This document shows, piece by piece, positions 13,860 to 23,716 of a DNA stretch of 25,440 nt; the stretch's first letter is position 1, and every line of letters begins with the position of its first letter. The DNA comes from Polaromonas sp. (GTDB lineage Bacteria; Pseudomonadota; Gammaproteobacteria; Burkholderiales; Burkholderiaceae). Made by a program: the position numbers and the translations under genes. The notes under the pieces are model-generated. The model had not been told where the DNA came from. It saw only the letters and a list, made by a program, of their open reading frames with translations, and made no database searches. The stretch is from positions 1 to 25,440 of the forward strand of contig PNMH01000056.1 in assembly GCA_013823505.1 (NCBI GenBank), read 5' to 3'.

Positions 13860-14398
13860 TGAACAACCAGCCCGAAAACAGCTCCCTCGTCGTCATGGGC
13901 GTGGCGGGTTGCGGCAAATCCAGCCTGGGCCAGCACTGCGCCGAGGCGCTGGGCCTGCCGCTGCTCGAAGGCGACGACTTTCACTCCGAGAGCAACGTGA
14001 CCAAGATGCGCAGCGGCACACCGCTGAGCGATGAGGACCGCGCGGCCTGGCTCGACACCCTCGCCACGCAGCTGCAGGCGCATCCGCATGGGGTGGTGTT
14101 GACCTGCTCGGCGCTCAAGCAGCGCTACCGCGAGCGCCTGCGCATGGCCGCACCCGGCCTGCGTTTTGTGTTTCTTGACCTCACGCAAGACCAGGCGCGC
14201 GAACGCGTGGCGGCCCGGCCGGCGCACCTGTTCCCGGTGAGCCTGGTGGCCAGCCAGTTCGCTGCGCTGGAAGACCCGCGCCAGGAGCCCGGTGTGTTGC
14301 GTCTGGACGCCGCCGAGCCGCTGGCGCAACTGACCGCGTCGGTCGTTCGCTGGGTGCACGCTGTACCAGCCCCTGCCACCCTGGAGAACCGCTCATGA
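13859..14398 (+). CDS. gntK: Gluconokinase
   Basis: This enzyme phosphorylates gluconate with ATP to 6-phosphogluconate, entering the Entner-Doudoroff pathway encoded nearby. It has 179 residues, close to the E. coli GntK length. Walker A is GVAGCGKSS (14-22). Family motifs are EGDDFHSESNVTKMRSGTPL (37-56), DRAAWL and the CSALKQRYRERLR segment (83-95), all characteristic of the GntK branch. The ATG at 13859 is preferred over an upstream in-frame TTG at 13841, which lies inside O2. No good Shine-Dalgarno site precedes it (only GGGA at 13843-13846), so translation initiation may be weak or leaderless. The stop overlaps the next start by 4 bp (ATGA), giving translational coupling to the TRAP genes. 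Confidence 0.94.
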   Translation: MNNQPENSSLVVMGVAGCGKSSLGQHCAEALGLPLLEGDDFHSESNVTKMRSGTPLSDEDRAAWLDTLATQLQAHPHGVVLTCSALKQRYRERLRMAAPGLRFVFLDLTQDQARERVAARPAHLFPVSLVASQFAALEDPRQEPGVLRLDAAEPLAQLTASVVRWVHAVPAPATLENRS

Positions 14399-14886
14399 AA
14401 TCAGGCGCATGGTTGAAACACGGCGCCGAAGCCCTGCTCGCGCTCTGTCTGGCGGGCATGGTGTTGTGCGTGCTGGGCAACGTGGTGCTGCGCTACGGCT
14501 TCAACAGCGGCATCAACGCCACCGAAGAACTTTCGCGCCTGCTGTTTGTGTGGATGGTGTTCCTGGGCGCCACCGCGGCGTACCCGCTGGGCCAGCACAT
14601 GGCCTTCACCAGCCTGGTGGGCACGCTGCGCGACAAGCCCGCGCTGTTCGCCACGGCCACGCTGGTGATCCGCCTGCTGGTGCTGCTGGCCTGTGTGTTG
14701 CTCGGCCGGGGTGCCTGGCAGCAGGTGGTGGTGGGCATGGACAGCAATTCGGTGGTGCTTGGCTACCCGGTGGCGCTGCTGCCGCTGCCCGCGCTGCTGT
14801 GCTCGGTGGCCATCGGCGTCATGGTGCTGATCGAGATCGTGCGGCGCACGCCGCTGGACCTGGGCCACCAGGCCGACATGGAGTGA
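14395..14886 (+). CDS. TRAP transporter small permease (DctQ family)
   Basis: This is the small membrane subunit of a TRAP transporter, 163 residues with four hydrophobic segments (about 11-32, 45-62, 84-105 and 122-144). The first helix is followed by LRYGFNSGINATEELSRLLFVWMVFLGATAA, the conserved DctQ motif with two Glu residues in the amphipathic helix. The start codon overlaps the gluconokinase stop (ATGA) and the large permease starts 4 bp after its stop. That spacing indicates a single transcript gntK-dctQ-dctM-dctP under the LacI-family repressor. The predicted substrate is gluconate or a close sugar acid, inferred from linkage only. Confidence 0.92.
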   Translation: MKSGAWLKHGAEALLALCLAGMVLCVLGNVVLRYGFNSGINATEELSRLLFVWMVFLGATAAYPLGQHMAFTSLVGTLRDKPALFATATLVIRLLVLLACVLLGRGAWQQVVVGMDSNSVVLGYPVALLPLPALLCSVAIGVMVLIEIVRRTPLDLGHQADME

Positions 14887-14890
14887 TGTG

Positions 14891-16183
14891 ATGACCGTTG
14901 AAGCAATGGCCTTCGTGGTCTTCATCGCCGGCATGGTGGTGCTCATGGGCATCGGCATGAACATGGCGTTTGCCTTGTTGCTCACCGGGGCCGCCATGGC
15001 CTGGGTGATGGACTTCTGGGACACGCAGCTGCTGGCCCAGAACATGGTGGCCGGTGTCGACAGCTTTCCGCTGCTGGCCGTGCCCTTCTTCATCCTCGCC
15101 GGTGAGCTCATGAACTCGGGCGGCATCAGCAAACGCATCATCGACATGGCGCAGGCCTGGGTCGGCCATGTGCGCGGCGGCCTGGGTTATGTGGCCATTG
15201 GTGCGGCGGTGCTGCTCTCGGCCATGTCGGGCTCGGCGCTGGCCGACGCGGCGGCCATGTCGGCCATCTTGTTGCCCATGATGCGCAAGCATGGCTACCC
15301 GGTCGCTTCCTCGGCGGGTCTCATTGCCGCGGGCAGCGTGATCGGCCCGATCATCCCGCCGTCGATGGCCTTCGTGATCTACGGTGTGACCACCAACACC
15401 TCGATCTCGGCGCTGTTCATCTCGGGCATCGTGCCTGGCTTGATCATGGGTGTGGCCTTGGTGATGGCGTGGCGTGTGGTGCTGCGCAAGATGACACTCA
15501 CCAGTTCGCCCCCGGTGCCCATGGCCGAGCGACTGCGCCTCACCGCCCGCGCGTTCTGGGCGCTGCTCATGCCGGTGATCATCATCGGCGGCATGAAGAG
15601 CGGCGTGTTCACGCCCACCGAGGCCGCCGTGGTGGCCGCCGCCTACGCGCTGACCATTGCCCTCTTCGTGCACCGCGAAATGCGCCTGCCCGAGGTCTAC
15701 GGCGTGCTGGTGCGCGCAGCGAGCACCACCTCGGTGGTCATGTTCCTGTGTGCCGGCGCGGCTGTGGCCAGCTACATGATCACGCTGGCCGATCTGCCGT
15801 CCACGCTCACCGGCTGGCTGGGCCCGCTGGTGGAACACCCGCGCCTGCTCATGGTCACCATGATGATCGTGCTGGTGCTCATCGGCACCGCGCTCGACCT
15901 CACGCCCACCATCCTGATCTTCGCGCCGGTGATGCTGCCGATTGCGGTGAAGGCGGGCATCGACCCGGTGTACTTCGGCCTCATGTTCGTGCTCAACGGC
16001 GCCATCGGTCTGGTCACGCCGCCCGTGGGCACGGTGCTCAACGTGGTGGCCGGCGTGGGGCGCCTGCCCATGCACCAGGTCATCAAGGGCGTTAACCCCT
16101 TCCTGTTCACCTACATCCTCGTTCTCGCCCTGTTCATAGTGTTCCCGCAGATCGTCACCGCGCCTGTTGCGTGGATGCGTTGA
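14891..16183 (+). CDS. TRAP transporter large permease (DctM family)
   Basis: This is the ion-coupled translocation subunit of the TRAP transporter in the inner membrane, 430 residues, standard DctM length, hydrophobic throughout with about 12 helices. Diagnostic stretches are VPFFILAGELMNSGGISKRI (about 55-75), LSAMSGSALADAAAMSAILLPMM (about 110-132), AAGSVIGPIIPPSMAFVIYG and, in the second half, GTALDLTPTILIFAPVMLPIA and NGAIGLVTPPVGTVLNVV. The ATG at 14891 lies 7 nt after GGAG (14880-14883). The GTG three bases upstream is too close to that site. It sits between dctQ and the binding protein, all on one strand. Confidence 0.95.
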   Translation: MTVEAMAFVVFIAGMVVLMGIGMNMAFALLLTGAAMAWVMDFWDTQLLAQNMVAGVDSFPLLAVPFFILAGELMNSGGISKRIIDMAQAWVGHVRGGLGYVAIGAAVLLSAMSGSALADAAAMSAILLPMMRKHGYPVASSAGLIAAGSVIGPIIPPSMAFVIYGVTTNTSISALFISGIVPGLIMGVALVMAWRVVLRKMTLTSSPPVPMAERLRLTARAFWALLMPVIIIGGMKSGVFTPTEAAVVAAAYALTIALFVHREMRLPEVYGVLVRAASTTSVVMFLCAGAAVASYMITLADLPSTLTGWLGPLVEHPRLLMVTMMIVLVLIGTALDLTPTILIFAPVMLPIAVKAGIDPVYFGLMFVLNGAIGLVTPPVGTVLNVVAGVGRLPMHQVIKGVNPFLFTYILVLALFIVFPQIVTAPVAWMR

Positions 16184-16230
16184 CGCTCGACCCCAGCCCA
16201 TTCGTTTCACCCACCCACAAGGAGACTGTC

Positions 16231-17250
16231 ATGACCCTGTTTCGCCGAACCCTCATCGCCGCCACCGCCGCGGCCGCCTTCGCCGCGCCTTTTGCAGCGC
16301 TGGCGCAAGACATCAAGCCGCGCATCATCCGTTTTGGCTACGGCCTCAATGAAATTTCCAACCAGGGCCGCGCCACCAAGGTGTTCGCCGAAGAAGTGGA
16401 GAAGGCCTCCGGCGGCAAGATGAAGATCCGCGCCATCGGCGCTGCCGCGCTCGGCTCCGACGTGCAGATGCAGCAGGCCCTGATCGGTGGCGCGCAGGAA
16501 ATGATGGTGGGGTCCACCGCCACGCTGGTGGGCATCACCAAGGAGATGGCGCTGTGGGACACGCCTTTCCTGTTCAACAACGCGCAAGAGGCCGACGTGG
16601 TGCTCGACGGTCCGGTGGGCCAGAAGGTGATGGACAAACTGCAGGAAAAAGGCCTGGTCGGTCTCGTGTACTGGGAAAACGGTTTCCGCAACCTCACCAA
16701 CAACAAGCGTGCGGTGACCAAGCTCGAAGACATGGACGGCATCAAGCTGCGCGTGATGCAGAACAACGTGTTCATCGACAGCTTCAAGACCCTGGGCGCC
16801 AACGCCGTGCCGCTGCCGTTCTCCGAACTCTTCACCGCGCTTGAAACCAAGACGGTGGACGGCCAGGAGAACCCGTACAACACCATCCTCTCCAGCAAGT
16901 TCTACGAAGTGCAGAAGTACCTGACGGTCACCAACCACGTCTACAGCCCCTGGATCGTGACCGTGAGCAAGAAGTACTGGGACCAGCTCAGCAAGGACGA
17001 GCAGAAGGTGCTGATGGACGCTGCGAAGAAGAGCCGCGACTTCGAGCGCAAGGACACGCGCGCCGAAGCCGAGAAGGCGCTGGCCGAGCTCAAGGGCAAG
17101 GGCATGCAGGTGAACCAGCTCAGCCCCGCCGAGGCCGGCCGCATGCGCGACCAGCTCACGCGCATCAACGCCACCATCGCCACCAACGTGGGCATGGATC
17201 TGTGGAAGGAAACGCAGGCGGCTGTGGCGAAGGCGCGCGCTGCGAAGTAA
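16231..17250 (+). CDS. TRAP transporter substrate-binding protein (DctP family), sugar-acid type by context
   Basis: This is the periplasmic receptor for the TRAP transporter encoded just upstream, 339 residues. The signal peptide has FRR followed by an Ala-rich core and ALA|QD cleavage near residue 25. Family features are KVFAEEVEKASGGKMKI, the ligand-carboxylate Arg in GIKLRVMQNNVF, and the helix-loop PFSELFTALETKTVDGQENPYN. AAGGAG at 16219-16224 sets the start. An upstream in-frame extension lies within the preceding gene's tail and has no signal sequence of its own. The binding protein comes last in the operon, an order common for DctQMP. A strong terminator follows. Linkage to gluconokinase suggests gluconate as ligand, but glucarate-like or keto-acid ligands are not excluded. 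Confidence 0.93.
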   Translation: MTLFRRTLIAATAAAAFAAPFAALAQDIKPRIIRFGYGLNEISNQGRATKVFAEEVEKASGGKMKIRAIGAAALGSDVQMQQALIGGAQEMMVGSTATLVGITKEMALWDTPFLFNNAQEADVVLDGPVGQKVMDKLQEKGLVGLVYWENGFRNLTNNKRAVTKLEDMDGIKLRVMQNNVFIDSFKTLGANAVPLPFSELFTALETKTVDGQENPYNTILSSKFYEVQKYLTVTNHVYSPWIVTVSKKYWDQLSKDEQKVLMDAAKKSRDFERKDTRAEAEKALAELKGKGMQVNQLSPAEAGRMRDQLTRINATIATNVGMDLWKETQAAVAKARAAK

Positions 17251-17268
17251 ACGGCTGACCCTTCAGTC

Positions 17269-17298
17269 AAAAGGCCGGCTTTGCAGCCGGCCTTTTTT
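17269..17298. terminator. Bidirectional intrinsic terminator
   Basis: AAAAGGCCGGCT (17269-17280) pairs with AGCCGGCCTTTT around a TTGC loop, followed by further T residues to 17298. It serves the convergent dctP (plus) and pgi (minus) transcripts. Confidence 0.92.
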
Positions 17299-17301
17299 GT
17301 T

Positions 17302-18879
17302 TCAGCCTTGGGCTTCCATCGCCTTGGCCATCGTCTTGCCCAGCTCCACACCCCACTGGTCAAACGCGTTGATGCGCCAGATGGCAGCCTGGGTGAAGAC
17401 CTTGTGTTCGTACAGCGCGATCAGCGCGCCCAGGCGCATGGGGTCGAGGCGGTCCAGCCACAGCACGTTGCTGGGGATGTTGCCTTCAAAGGCGCGGTGC
17501 GGCGCCATGGCCGAGGCATCGGCGGCGCTCATGCCGTCCTTCACCAGCGCGGCCTGCGTGTCCTGCAGCGAGCGGCCGCAGGCCATTGCCTGCGCTTGCG
17601 CTCGCAGGTTGAGGTTGACCACGCCGTGGTGCGTGGCGGCCATGGGCAGCGGCGTGTCTTCGTTCAGCACACCGATGAAGTCCACCGGCACGGTGTGCCG
17701 GCCCTGGTGGATGAGCTGGAAGTAGGCGTGCTGGCCATCGATGCCCAGGCCGCCCCAGACGATCGGGCCGGTGTCCACCGTGGCGGGTGTGCCGTCGATG
17801 TGGGTGCGTTTGCCGTTGGACTCCATGTCCATCTGCTGCACGAACGGCGTGAAGCGCGCCAGCCGTGAGGCGTAGGGCACGATGAGCTGGGTGGGCAGTT
17901 GCAGGAAGTTGCGGTTCCAGATGCCGGCCAGCGCGAGCTGCATGGGCAGGTTCTGCGCGGGCAGGGCGGTGCAGAAGTGATCGTCCATGGCGCGCGCGCC
18001 GGCCAGGAAGTCGCGGAAGTTCTCCGCGCCGATGGCAATGGCCAGCGGCAAGCCCAGGGCCGACCACACCGAATAACGCCCACCAACCCAGTCCCAGAAC
18101 AGGAAAGTGCGCTCGGGCGGGTAGCCCAGTTTGGCGGCTTGCGCCGGGCTCGCGGTGATGGCCACCAGGTGTTTGGAGAGGGCCTCGGCCGGGCAGCCGT
18201 GGTCGGTCAGCCAGCGTTGCGCGCTCGCGGCGTTGGTCAGCGTTTCCTGCGTGGTGAACGTCTTGCTGGAGACCACGAGCAAGGTGCGCTTGGCGTCGAG
18301 CCCGCGCAGCACGCTCCACAGTGCCCAGGCGTCGGGGTTGGAGACGCAATGCACGCGCACGCCCGGCACCGCGGGGGCCGTCAGGTGGGCCAGCGCGTCG
18401 ATGGCCATGCGCGGGCCGAGGTCCGACCCCCCAATGCCGATGTTCACCACGTCGGTGATGGCTTCACCCGAGAAGCCGAGCACCGCGCCCGCGTTGAGGG
18501 CCTGGGCGAAGTCGCAGACCCGCGCCAGCTCGCGCTGCACATCGGCCTGCACGGCGTTGCCCCAGGGGCCAGCGTGCAGCGGGTCGCCGCGCAGCGCCAC
18601 GTGCAGCACCGGGCGGTTTTCGGTGGTGTTGATGGTGTCGCCGCGAAACATGGCGTCGCGCTGGGCGGCCACGTCGGACTGTTCGGCCAGCGCCAGCAGC
18701 GCTTGCTGGATGGCGGGTGTGATGCGCTGGCGGCTGGCGTCCAGCGTGATGCCGGCCGCGCTCGCGCTCATGCGGTGTTCGCGATGGGTGTCGGTGAGCA
18801 GTTCGCGCAGGTGGGGCGTGGGGCTGGCGGCCAGCGTCTGCAGCTGTGGCCAGGCGGGCAGGGTGGTGGGCAGTTTCAT
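17302..18879 (-). CDS. pgi: Glucose-6-phosphate isomerase
   Basis: This enzyme interconverts fructose 6-phosphate and glucose 6-phosphate. It has 525 residues, slightly shorter than the E. coli enzyme. Sugar-phosphate-binding motifs include IGIGGSDLGP (147-156) and SSKTFTT (204-210). PGI signature 1 is around DWVGGRYSVWSALGLPLAI (263-281), MESNGKR (352-358) contains the conserved Glu, and GQHAYFQLIHQG (382-393) carries the catalytic His. The ATG at 18879 begins MKLPTTLPAW. An upstream in-frame extension overlaps eda and is rejected. It is the last gene of the zwf-pgl-edd-eda-pgi operon, 14 bp after eda. This position lets fructose-derived F6P be turned into G6P for the same pathway. Confidence 0.97.
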   Translation of the reverse strand: MKLPTTLPAWPQLQTLAASPTPHLRELLTDTHREHRMSASAAGITLDASRQRITPAIQQALLALAEQSDVAAQRDAMFRGDTINTTENRPVLHVALRGDPLHAGPWGNAVQADVQRELARVCDFAQALNAGAVLGFSGEAITDVVNIGIGGSDLGPRMAIDALAHLTAPAVPGVRVHCVSNPDAWALWSVLRGLDAKRTLLVVSSKTFTTQETLTNAASAQRWLTDHGCPAEALSKHLVAITASPAQAAKLGYPPERTFLFWDWVGGRYSVWSALGLPLAIAIGAENFRDFLAGARAMDDHFCTALPAQNLPMQLALAGIWNRNFLQLPTQLIVPYASRLARFTPFVQQMDMESNGKRTHIDGTPATVDTGPIVWGGLGIDGQHAYFQLIHQGRHTVPVDFIGVLNEDTPLPMAATHHGVVNLNLRAQAQAMACGRSLQDTQAALVKDGMSAADASAMAPHRAFEGNIPSNVLWLDRLDPMRLGALIALYEHKVFTQAAIWRINAFDQWGVELGKTMAKAMEAQG

Positions 18880-18893
18880 GGGGGGTGTCCGTG

Positions 18894-19532
18894 TCAGTTC
18901 GGCGCGGCCATCGTGGTGGCCTCGCGCGCGAGCTTCGTGATACCGGCCCAATCACCGCTGCGCAGCAGATCGGCCGGGGTGAGCCAGGAGCCACCGGCCA
19001 TGGCGACGTTGGGCAGTTTCAGGAAGTCGCGCAGATTCTCCACGCTCACGCCGCCGGTGGGGCAAAACCGCACGTCGGGCAGCGGTGCGCCCAGTGCCTT
19101 GAGCATGCCGATGCCACCGGCCTGCGAAGCGGGGAAGAGCTTCATGAGCGTGAAGCCGTGGTCGCGCGCGCGCATCACCTCGCTGGGCGTCATCACGCCG
19201 GGGATGAAGGGCAGCTTCGCGTCGCGCACGGCGTGCACGAGTTCGTCGGTGCAGCCGGGCGACAGGGCAAAGGTGGCGCCGGCGGCGATCACCTGAGCCA
19301 CTTCGGCCACCCGCGTGACGGTGCCCGCACCCAGGTGCATGGCCGGCACGGCGCGGGCCACCGCTTCCATGGACTTCAGGGCCACGCCGGAGCGCAGGGT
19401 GATCTCCATCACGTCGATGCCGCCTTCGAGCAGGGCGTGGGCGAGCGGCACGGCGTGGGCAGCGTCGTTGAGCACGATCACGGGCACGACGCGGGAAGTG
19501 AAGGCGGGGCGGGTGAAGCAGGTGGTGTTCAT
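18894..19532 (-). CDS. eda: 2-keto-3-deoxy-6-phosphogluconate aldolase
   Basis: This class I aldolase cleaves KDPG to pyruvate and glyceraldehyde 3-phosphate, the last step of the Entner-Doudoroff pathway. It has 212 residues, the normal length for the trimeric enzyme. Catalytic Glu43 lies in VMEITLRS, Arg47 is conserved, and the Schiff-base Lys131 lies in TLMKLFPAS. The phosphate-binding motifs FCPTGGVS and MAGGSWLT are intact. The gene is immediately downstream of edd (15 bp) and upstream of pgi (14 bp). The ATG at 19532 is followed by [11 protein letters not shown], a plausible cytosolic N-terminus. Confidence 0.97.
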   Translation of the reverse strand: MNTTCFTRPAFTSRVVPVIVLNDAAHAVPLAHALLEGGIDVMEITLRSGVALKSMEAVARAVPAMHLGAGTVTRVAEVAQVIAAGATFALSPGCTDELVHAVRDAKLPFIPGVMTPSEVMRARDHGFTLMKLFPASQAGGIGMLKALGAPLPDVRFCPTGGVSVENLRDFLKLPNVAMAGGSWLTPADLLRSGDWAGITKLAREATTMAAPN

Positions 19533-19547
19533 GGCAATCCTTGGGGT

Positions 19548-21386
<1,839 letters not shown>

Positions 21387-21400
21387 GGGGAGGACTCCGT

Positions 21401-22099
21401 TCAGGCCAGCCACACGCTCACGGGCGTCTGGTGCTGGTTGAGGATGAGGGACACCGGCAGGGCTTCGTCGGCGCCGAGGCGGGCTTGCTGGAACACGGCC
21501 AGCTTGCTGGCGCCGCTGATGGACAGCGCGATTTCGCGCGTGGCCAGCAGGGCGGGCAGGGTGAGGGTGAGGCGTGCATGGGGCGCGGTGGCTGGGCGCA
21601 CCCAGGCCACCGGGCCGCTGCTGTACAGGGCCTGGTTGAGGCCGGGCGCACCAGGGAACAGCGACGCGGTGTGGCCGTCGTCGCCCATGCCGAGAACGGC
21701 CATGTCCATCGGCCAGGGTTGGGTGGCCAGGCGGCGGTTGGCGGCGTCCACCAGACGGATCAGGGCGGGCTCGTCCAGTGTGTCCGGCAGCGTGTCGAAG
21801 AAGGGCACAAAGGTGGCTGCTGCGGTCTGGCCTTTCAGCAGGTGTTGGCGCACCAGCGCGGTGTTGCTGTCGGCGTGGTCGTGCGGCACGCAGCGCTCGT
21901 CCACCAGCAGCACGGTCACGCGCTGCCATTCGAGGGGCAGCACGCGCAGCGCTTCAAACAGCGCAATGGGCGACTTGCCGCCCGAGACCGCGAGCACCGC
22001 GTGGCCGCGCAGGTCGATGGCCAGGTGCAGGCGCTGCGCGATGGTGTCGGCGAGCTGCCAGGCCAGTTCAGCGGCCGAGTTGCAGGCGTGCTCTTTCAT
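21401..22099 (-). CDS. pgl: 6-phosphogluconolactonase
   Basis: This enzyme hydrolyses 6-phosphogluconolactone to 6-phosphogluconate. It has 232 residues and belongs to the DevB/SOL-type lactonases of the NagB-like fold. Motifs are VSGGKSP (38-44), [16 protein letters not shown] (64-79) and the active-site segment [14 protein letters not shown] (137-150). The start ATG at 22099 overlaps the zwf stop (ATGA), so translation is coupled. It is in the canonical position between zwf and edd. The open frame upstream of this start is the shifted zwf shadow and is not part of the protein. Confidence 0.96.
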   Translation of the reverse strand: MKEHACNSAAELAWQLADTIAQRLHLAIDLRGHAVLAVSGGKSPIALFEALRVLPLEWQRVTVLLVDERCVPHDHADSNTALVRQHLLKGQTAAATFVPFFDTLPDTLDEPALIRLVDAANRRLATQPWPMDMAVLGMGDDGHTASLFPGAPGLNQALYSSGPVAWVRPATAPHARLTLTLPALLATREIALSISGASKLAVFQQARLGADEALPVSLILNQHQTPVSVWLA

Positions 22100-23583
22100 G
22101 ATTCTTCCACCCAGGCGGAGCCTTCGCGCGCCATCAGGGCCGACGAGGCGGCCGGGCCCCAGCTGCCGGCGGTGTAGGCCTTGGGTTTTTCGTTCAGGTT
22201 CTTCCAGCCTTCCAGGATGGGCTCGACCCAGGTCCACGCGGCTTCGAGTTCGTCGCGGCGCATGAAGTGCGTGAGGCGGCCCTTGATCACGTCCATGAGC
22301 AGGCGTTCGTAGGCCTCGGCGCGGCGCGCGCTGAAGGCAGATTCGAGGTCGAGGTTCAGGCTCACCGGACGCAGCCGCATGCCGCTGCCGGGCTCCTTGG
22401 CCATCATCTGCAGCTGCACGTGTTCTTCGGGCTGCAGGCGGATCATCAGGCGGTTGACCGGCTGGCGCGGGGCGTCGGGGAAGATGGTGTAGGGCAGGTC
22501 GGCGAACTCGATCACGATTTCCGAGCGGCGCTCGGCCATGCGTTTGCCGGTGCGCAGGAAGATCGGCACGTTGGCCCAGCGCCAGTTGTTGATGTGGGCG
22601 CGCAGGGCCACGAAGGTTTCCGTCTCGCTCTCCGGCGGCACGTTGTCTTCCTGGTGGTAGCCCACGGCCTTGTCGCCGTTGGATGCGCCAGCGGTGTACT
22701 GCCCGCGCACGGTGTCGCGCGCCACGTCGGCCACGGTCATGGGGCGCAGCGAGCGCAGCACCTTGAGCTTTTCGTCGCGCACCGCGTCGGGGTCGAGCGA
22801 GACCGGCGGCTCCATGGCCACGATGCACAGCAGCTGCAGCAGGTGGTTCTGCAACATGTCGCGCAGCGCGCCGGTGCCGTCGTAGAAGCCCGCGCGGCTG
22901 CCCACGCCCACCGACTCGGCCACCGTGATCTGCACGCTCTTGATGTACGGGCTGCGCCACAGCGGCTCGAAGATGGTGTTGCCAAAGCGCAGCACCATGA
23001 GGTTCTGCACCGTCTCCTTGCCGAGGTAATGGTCGATGCGGAAGGTCTGTGCTTCGGTGAAGTAACGGCCGACTTCTTCGTTGATCTGGCGTGCCGAAGC
23101 CAGGTCGTGGCCGAGCGGTTTTTCCAGCACCACGCGCGAGCGGGCATCGATCAGGTTCGCGCTGGCGAGGTGGGCGCAGATGGCGGTGAACAGCGTGGGC
23201 GCGGTGGCGAGGTAGTAGACGCGGTCGGAGCCGTTTTGCAGCGCCGTGCCCAGGGCGGCGAAGTCGTCGGGCTGGGTGGCGTCGAGGCACACATAGCCCA
23301 GGCGGTCCTTGAAGGCGGTCCAGGCCGCGTCTTCGAGCGCTTCGGGTTCGATGAAGCCGCGCACCTTGTCGTCGATGAAGGCGGTGAAGGTGTCGCGGTC
23401 CCAGGGCTGGCGGCCCAGCGCGAGGATGCGCGTGGCTTCTGGCAGGTTGTGGTGCAGGTGCGCCATGTAGAGCGCGGGCAGCAGCTTGCGCACCGAGAGG
23501 TCGCCCGCGCCTCCGAAGATCACCAGGTCGAGCGGACCCTGGGGGGCGGAAGAAGGGGCAGCGGTGGAGCTTGAGGTGACCAT
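22096..23583 (-). CDS. zwf: Glucose-6-phosphate 1-dehydrogenase
   Basis: This enzyme oxidises glucose 6-phosphate to 6-phosphogluconolactone with NAD(P)+. It has 495 residues, typical. The nucleotide-binding fingerprint IFGGAGDLSVRKL is at about 22-34, the EKPLGHD motif at 154-160 and the active-site signature RIDHYLGKETVQN at 182-194 with the catalytic His. The common GASGDL motif is replaced by GAGDLS, which is frequent in beta- and gammaproteobacteria. The ATG at 23583 is preferred to a TTG 12 bp upstream, although neither has a strong ribosome site. The gene heads the five-gene Entner-Doudoroff operon and has HexR-type sequences directly upstream, one lying next to the start codon. Confidence 0.97.
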   Translation of the reverse strand: MVTSSSTAAPSSAPQGPLDLVIFGGAGDLSVRKLLPALYMAHLHHNLPEATRILALGRQPWDRDTFTAFIDDKVRGFIEPEALEDAAWTAFKDRLGYVCLDATQPDDFAALGTALQNGSDRVYYLATAPTLFTAICAHLASANLIDARSRVVLEKPLGHDLASARQINEEVGRYFTEAQTFRIDHYLGKETVQNLMVLRFGNTIFEPLWRSPYIKSVQITVAESVGVGSRAGFYDGTGALRDMLQNHLLQLLCIVAMEPPVSLDPDAVRDEKLKVLRSLRPMTVADVARDTVRGQYTAGASNGDKAVGYHQEDNVPPESETETFVALRAHINNWRWANVPIFLRTGKRMAERRSEIVIEFADLPYTIFPDAPRQPVNRLMIRLQPEEHVQLQMMAKEPGSGMRLRPVSLNLDLESAFSARRAEAYERLLMDVIKGRLTHFMRRDELEAAWTWVEPILEGWKNLNEKPKAYTAGSWGPAASSALMAREGSAWVEES

Positions 23584-23586
23584 GGA

Positions 23587-23634
23587 TCTAATCAAGTTAC
23601 TTCAAAATCGAGATCGTAATGTAATTAAGTTACA
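23587..23634 (-). promoter_or_regulatory. HexR-type operator (and degenerate second copy) upstream of zwf
   Basis: TGTAATTAAGTTACA at 23620-23634 extends to a 17-bp dyad (23619-23635) with 7 of 8 arm pairs symmetrical. It closely matches the TGTAATnnnATTACA pattern described for HexR, the RpiR-family repressor of zwf, edd and eda that is released by KDPG. A second copy at 23587-23601 matches the first in 12 of 15 positions and is exactly 33 bp away, about three helical turns. A weak minus-strand promoter (TGTACC at 23640-23645, TACATT at 23618-23623, 16-bp spacing) overlaps the main site. The HexR gene itself is not in the window. Confidence 0.7.
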
Positions 23635-23716
23635 TGACGGGTACAGGATGCGGGCGCCGGCCCGGGAGGGCAGGGGCGTTGCCTCCACCTTAACCGCCGA
23701 AGCGGCGCACGCCCAG

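Noticed and set aside
14819..16210. Minus-strand open frame of 463 codons, His/Gly/Asp-rich, suggestive of a metal-binding protein
   Set aside because: The composition is the reverse complement of the hydrophobic DctM gene (GTG, CTG and ATG codons read backwards as His and Gln). There is no start signal or domain.
21387..21929. Upstream extension of edd
   Set aside because: The extension overlaps pgl in another frame, and edd has a good ATG with a ribosome site at 21386.
23640..23716. GC-rich small hairpins (for example around CCGC-CGAA-GCGG) considered as a terminator after the sugar kinase
   Set aside because: The stems are short and there is no T-run in the minus-strand direction, so I cannot support a terminator call.
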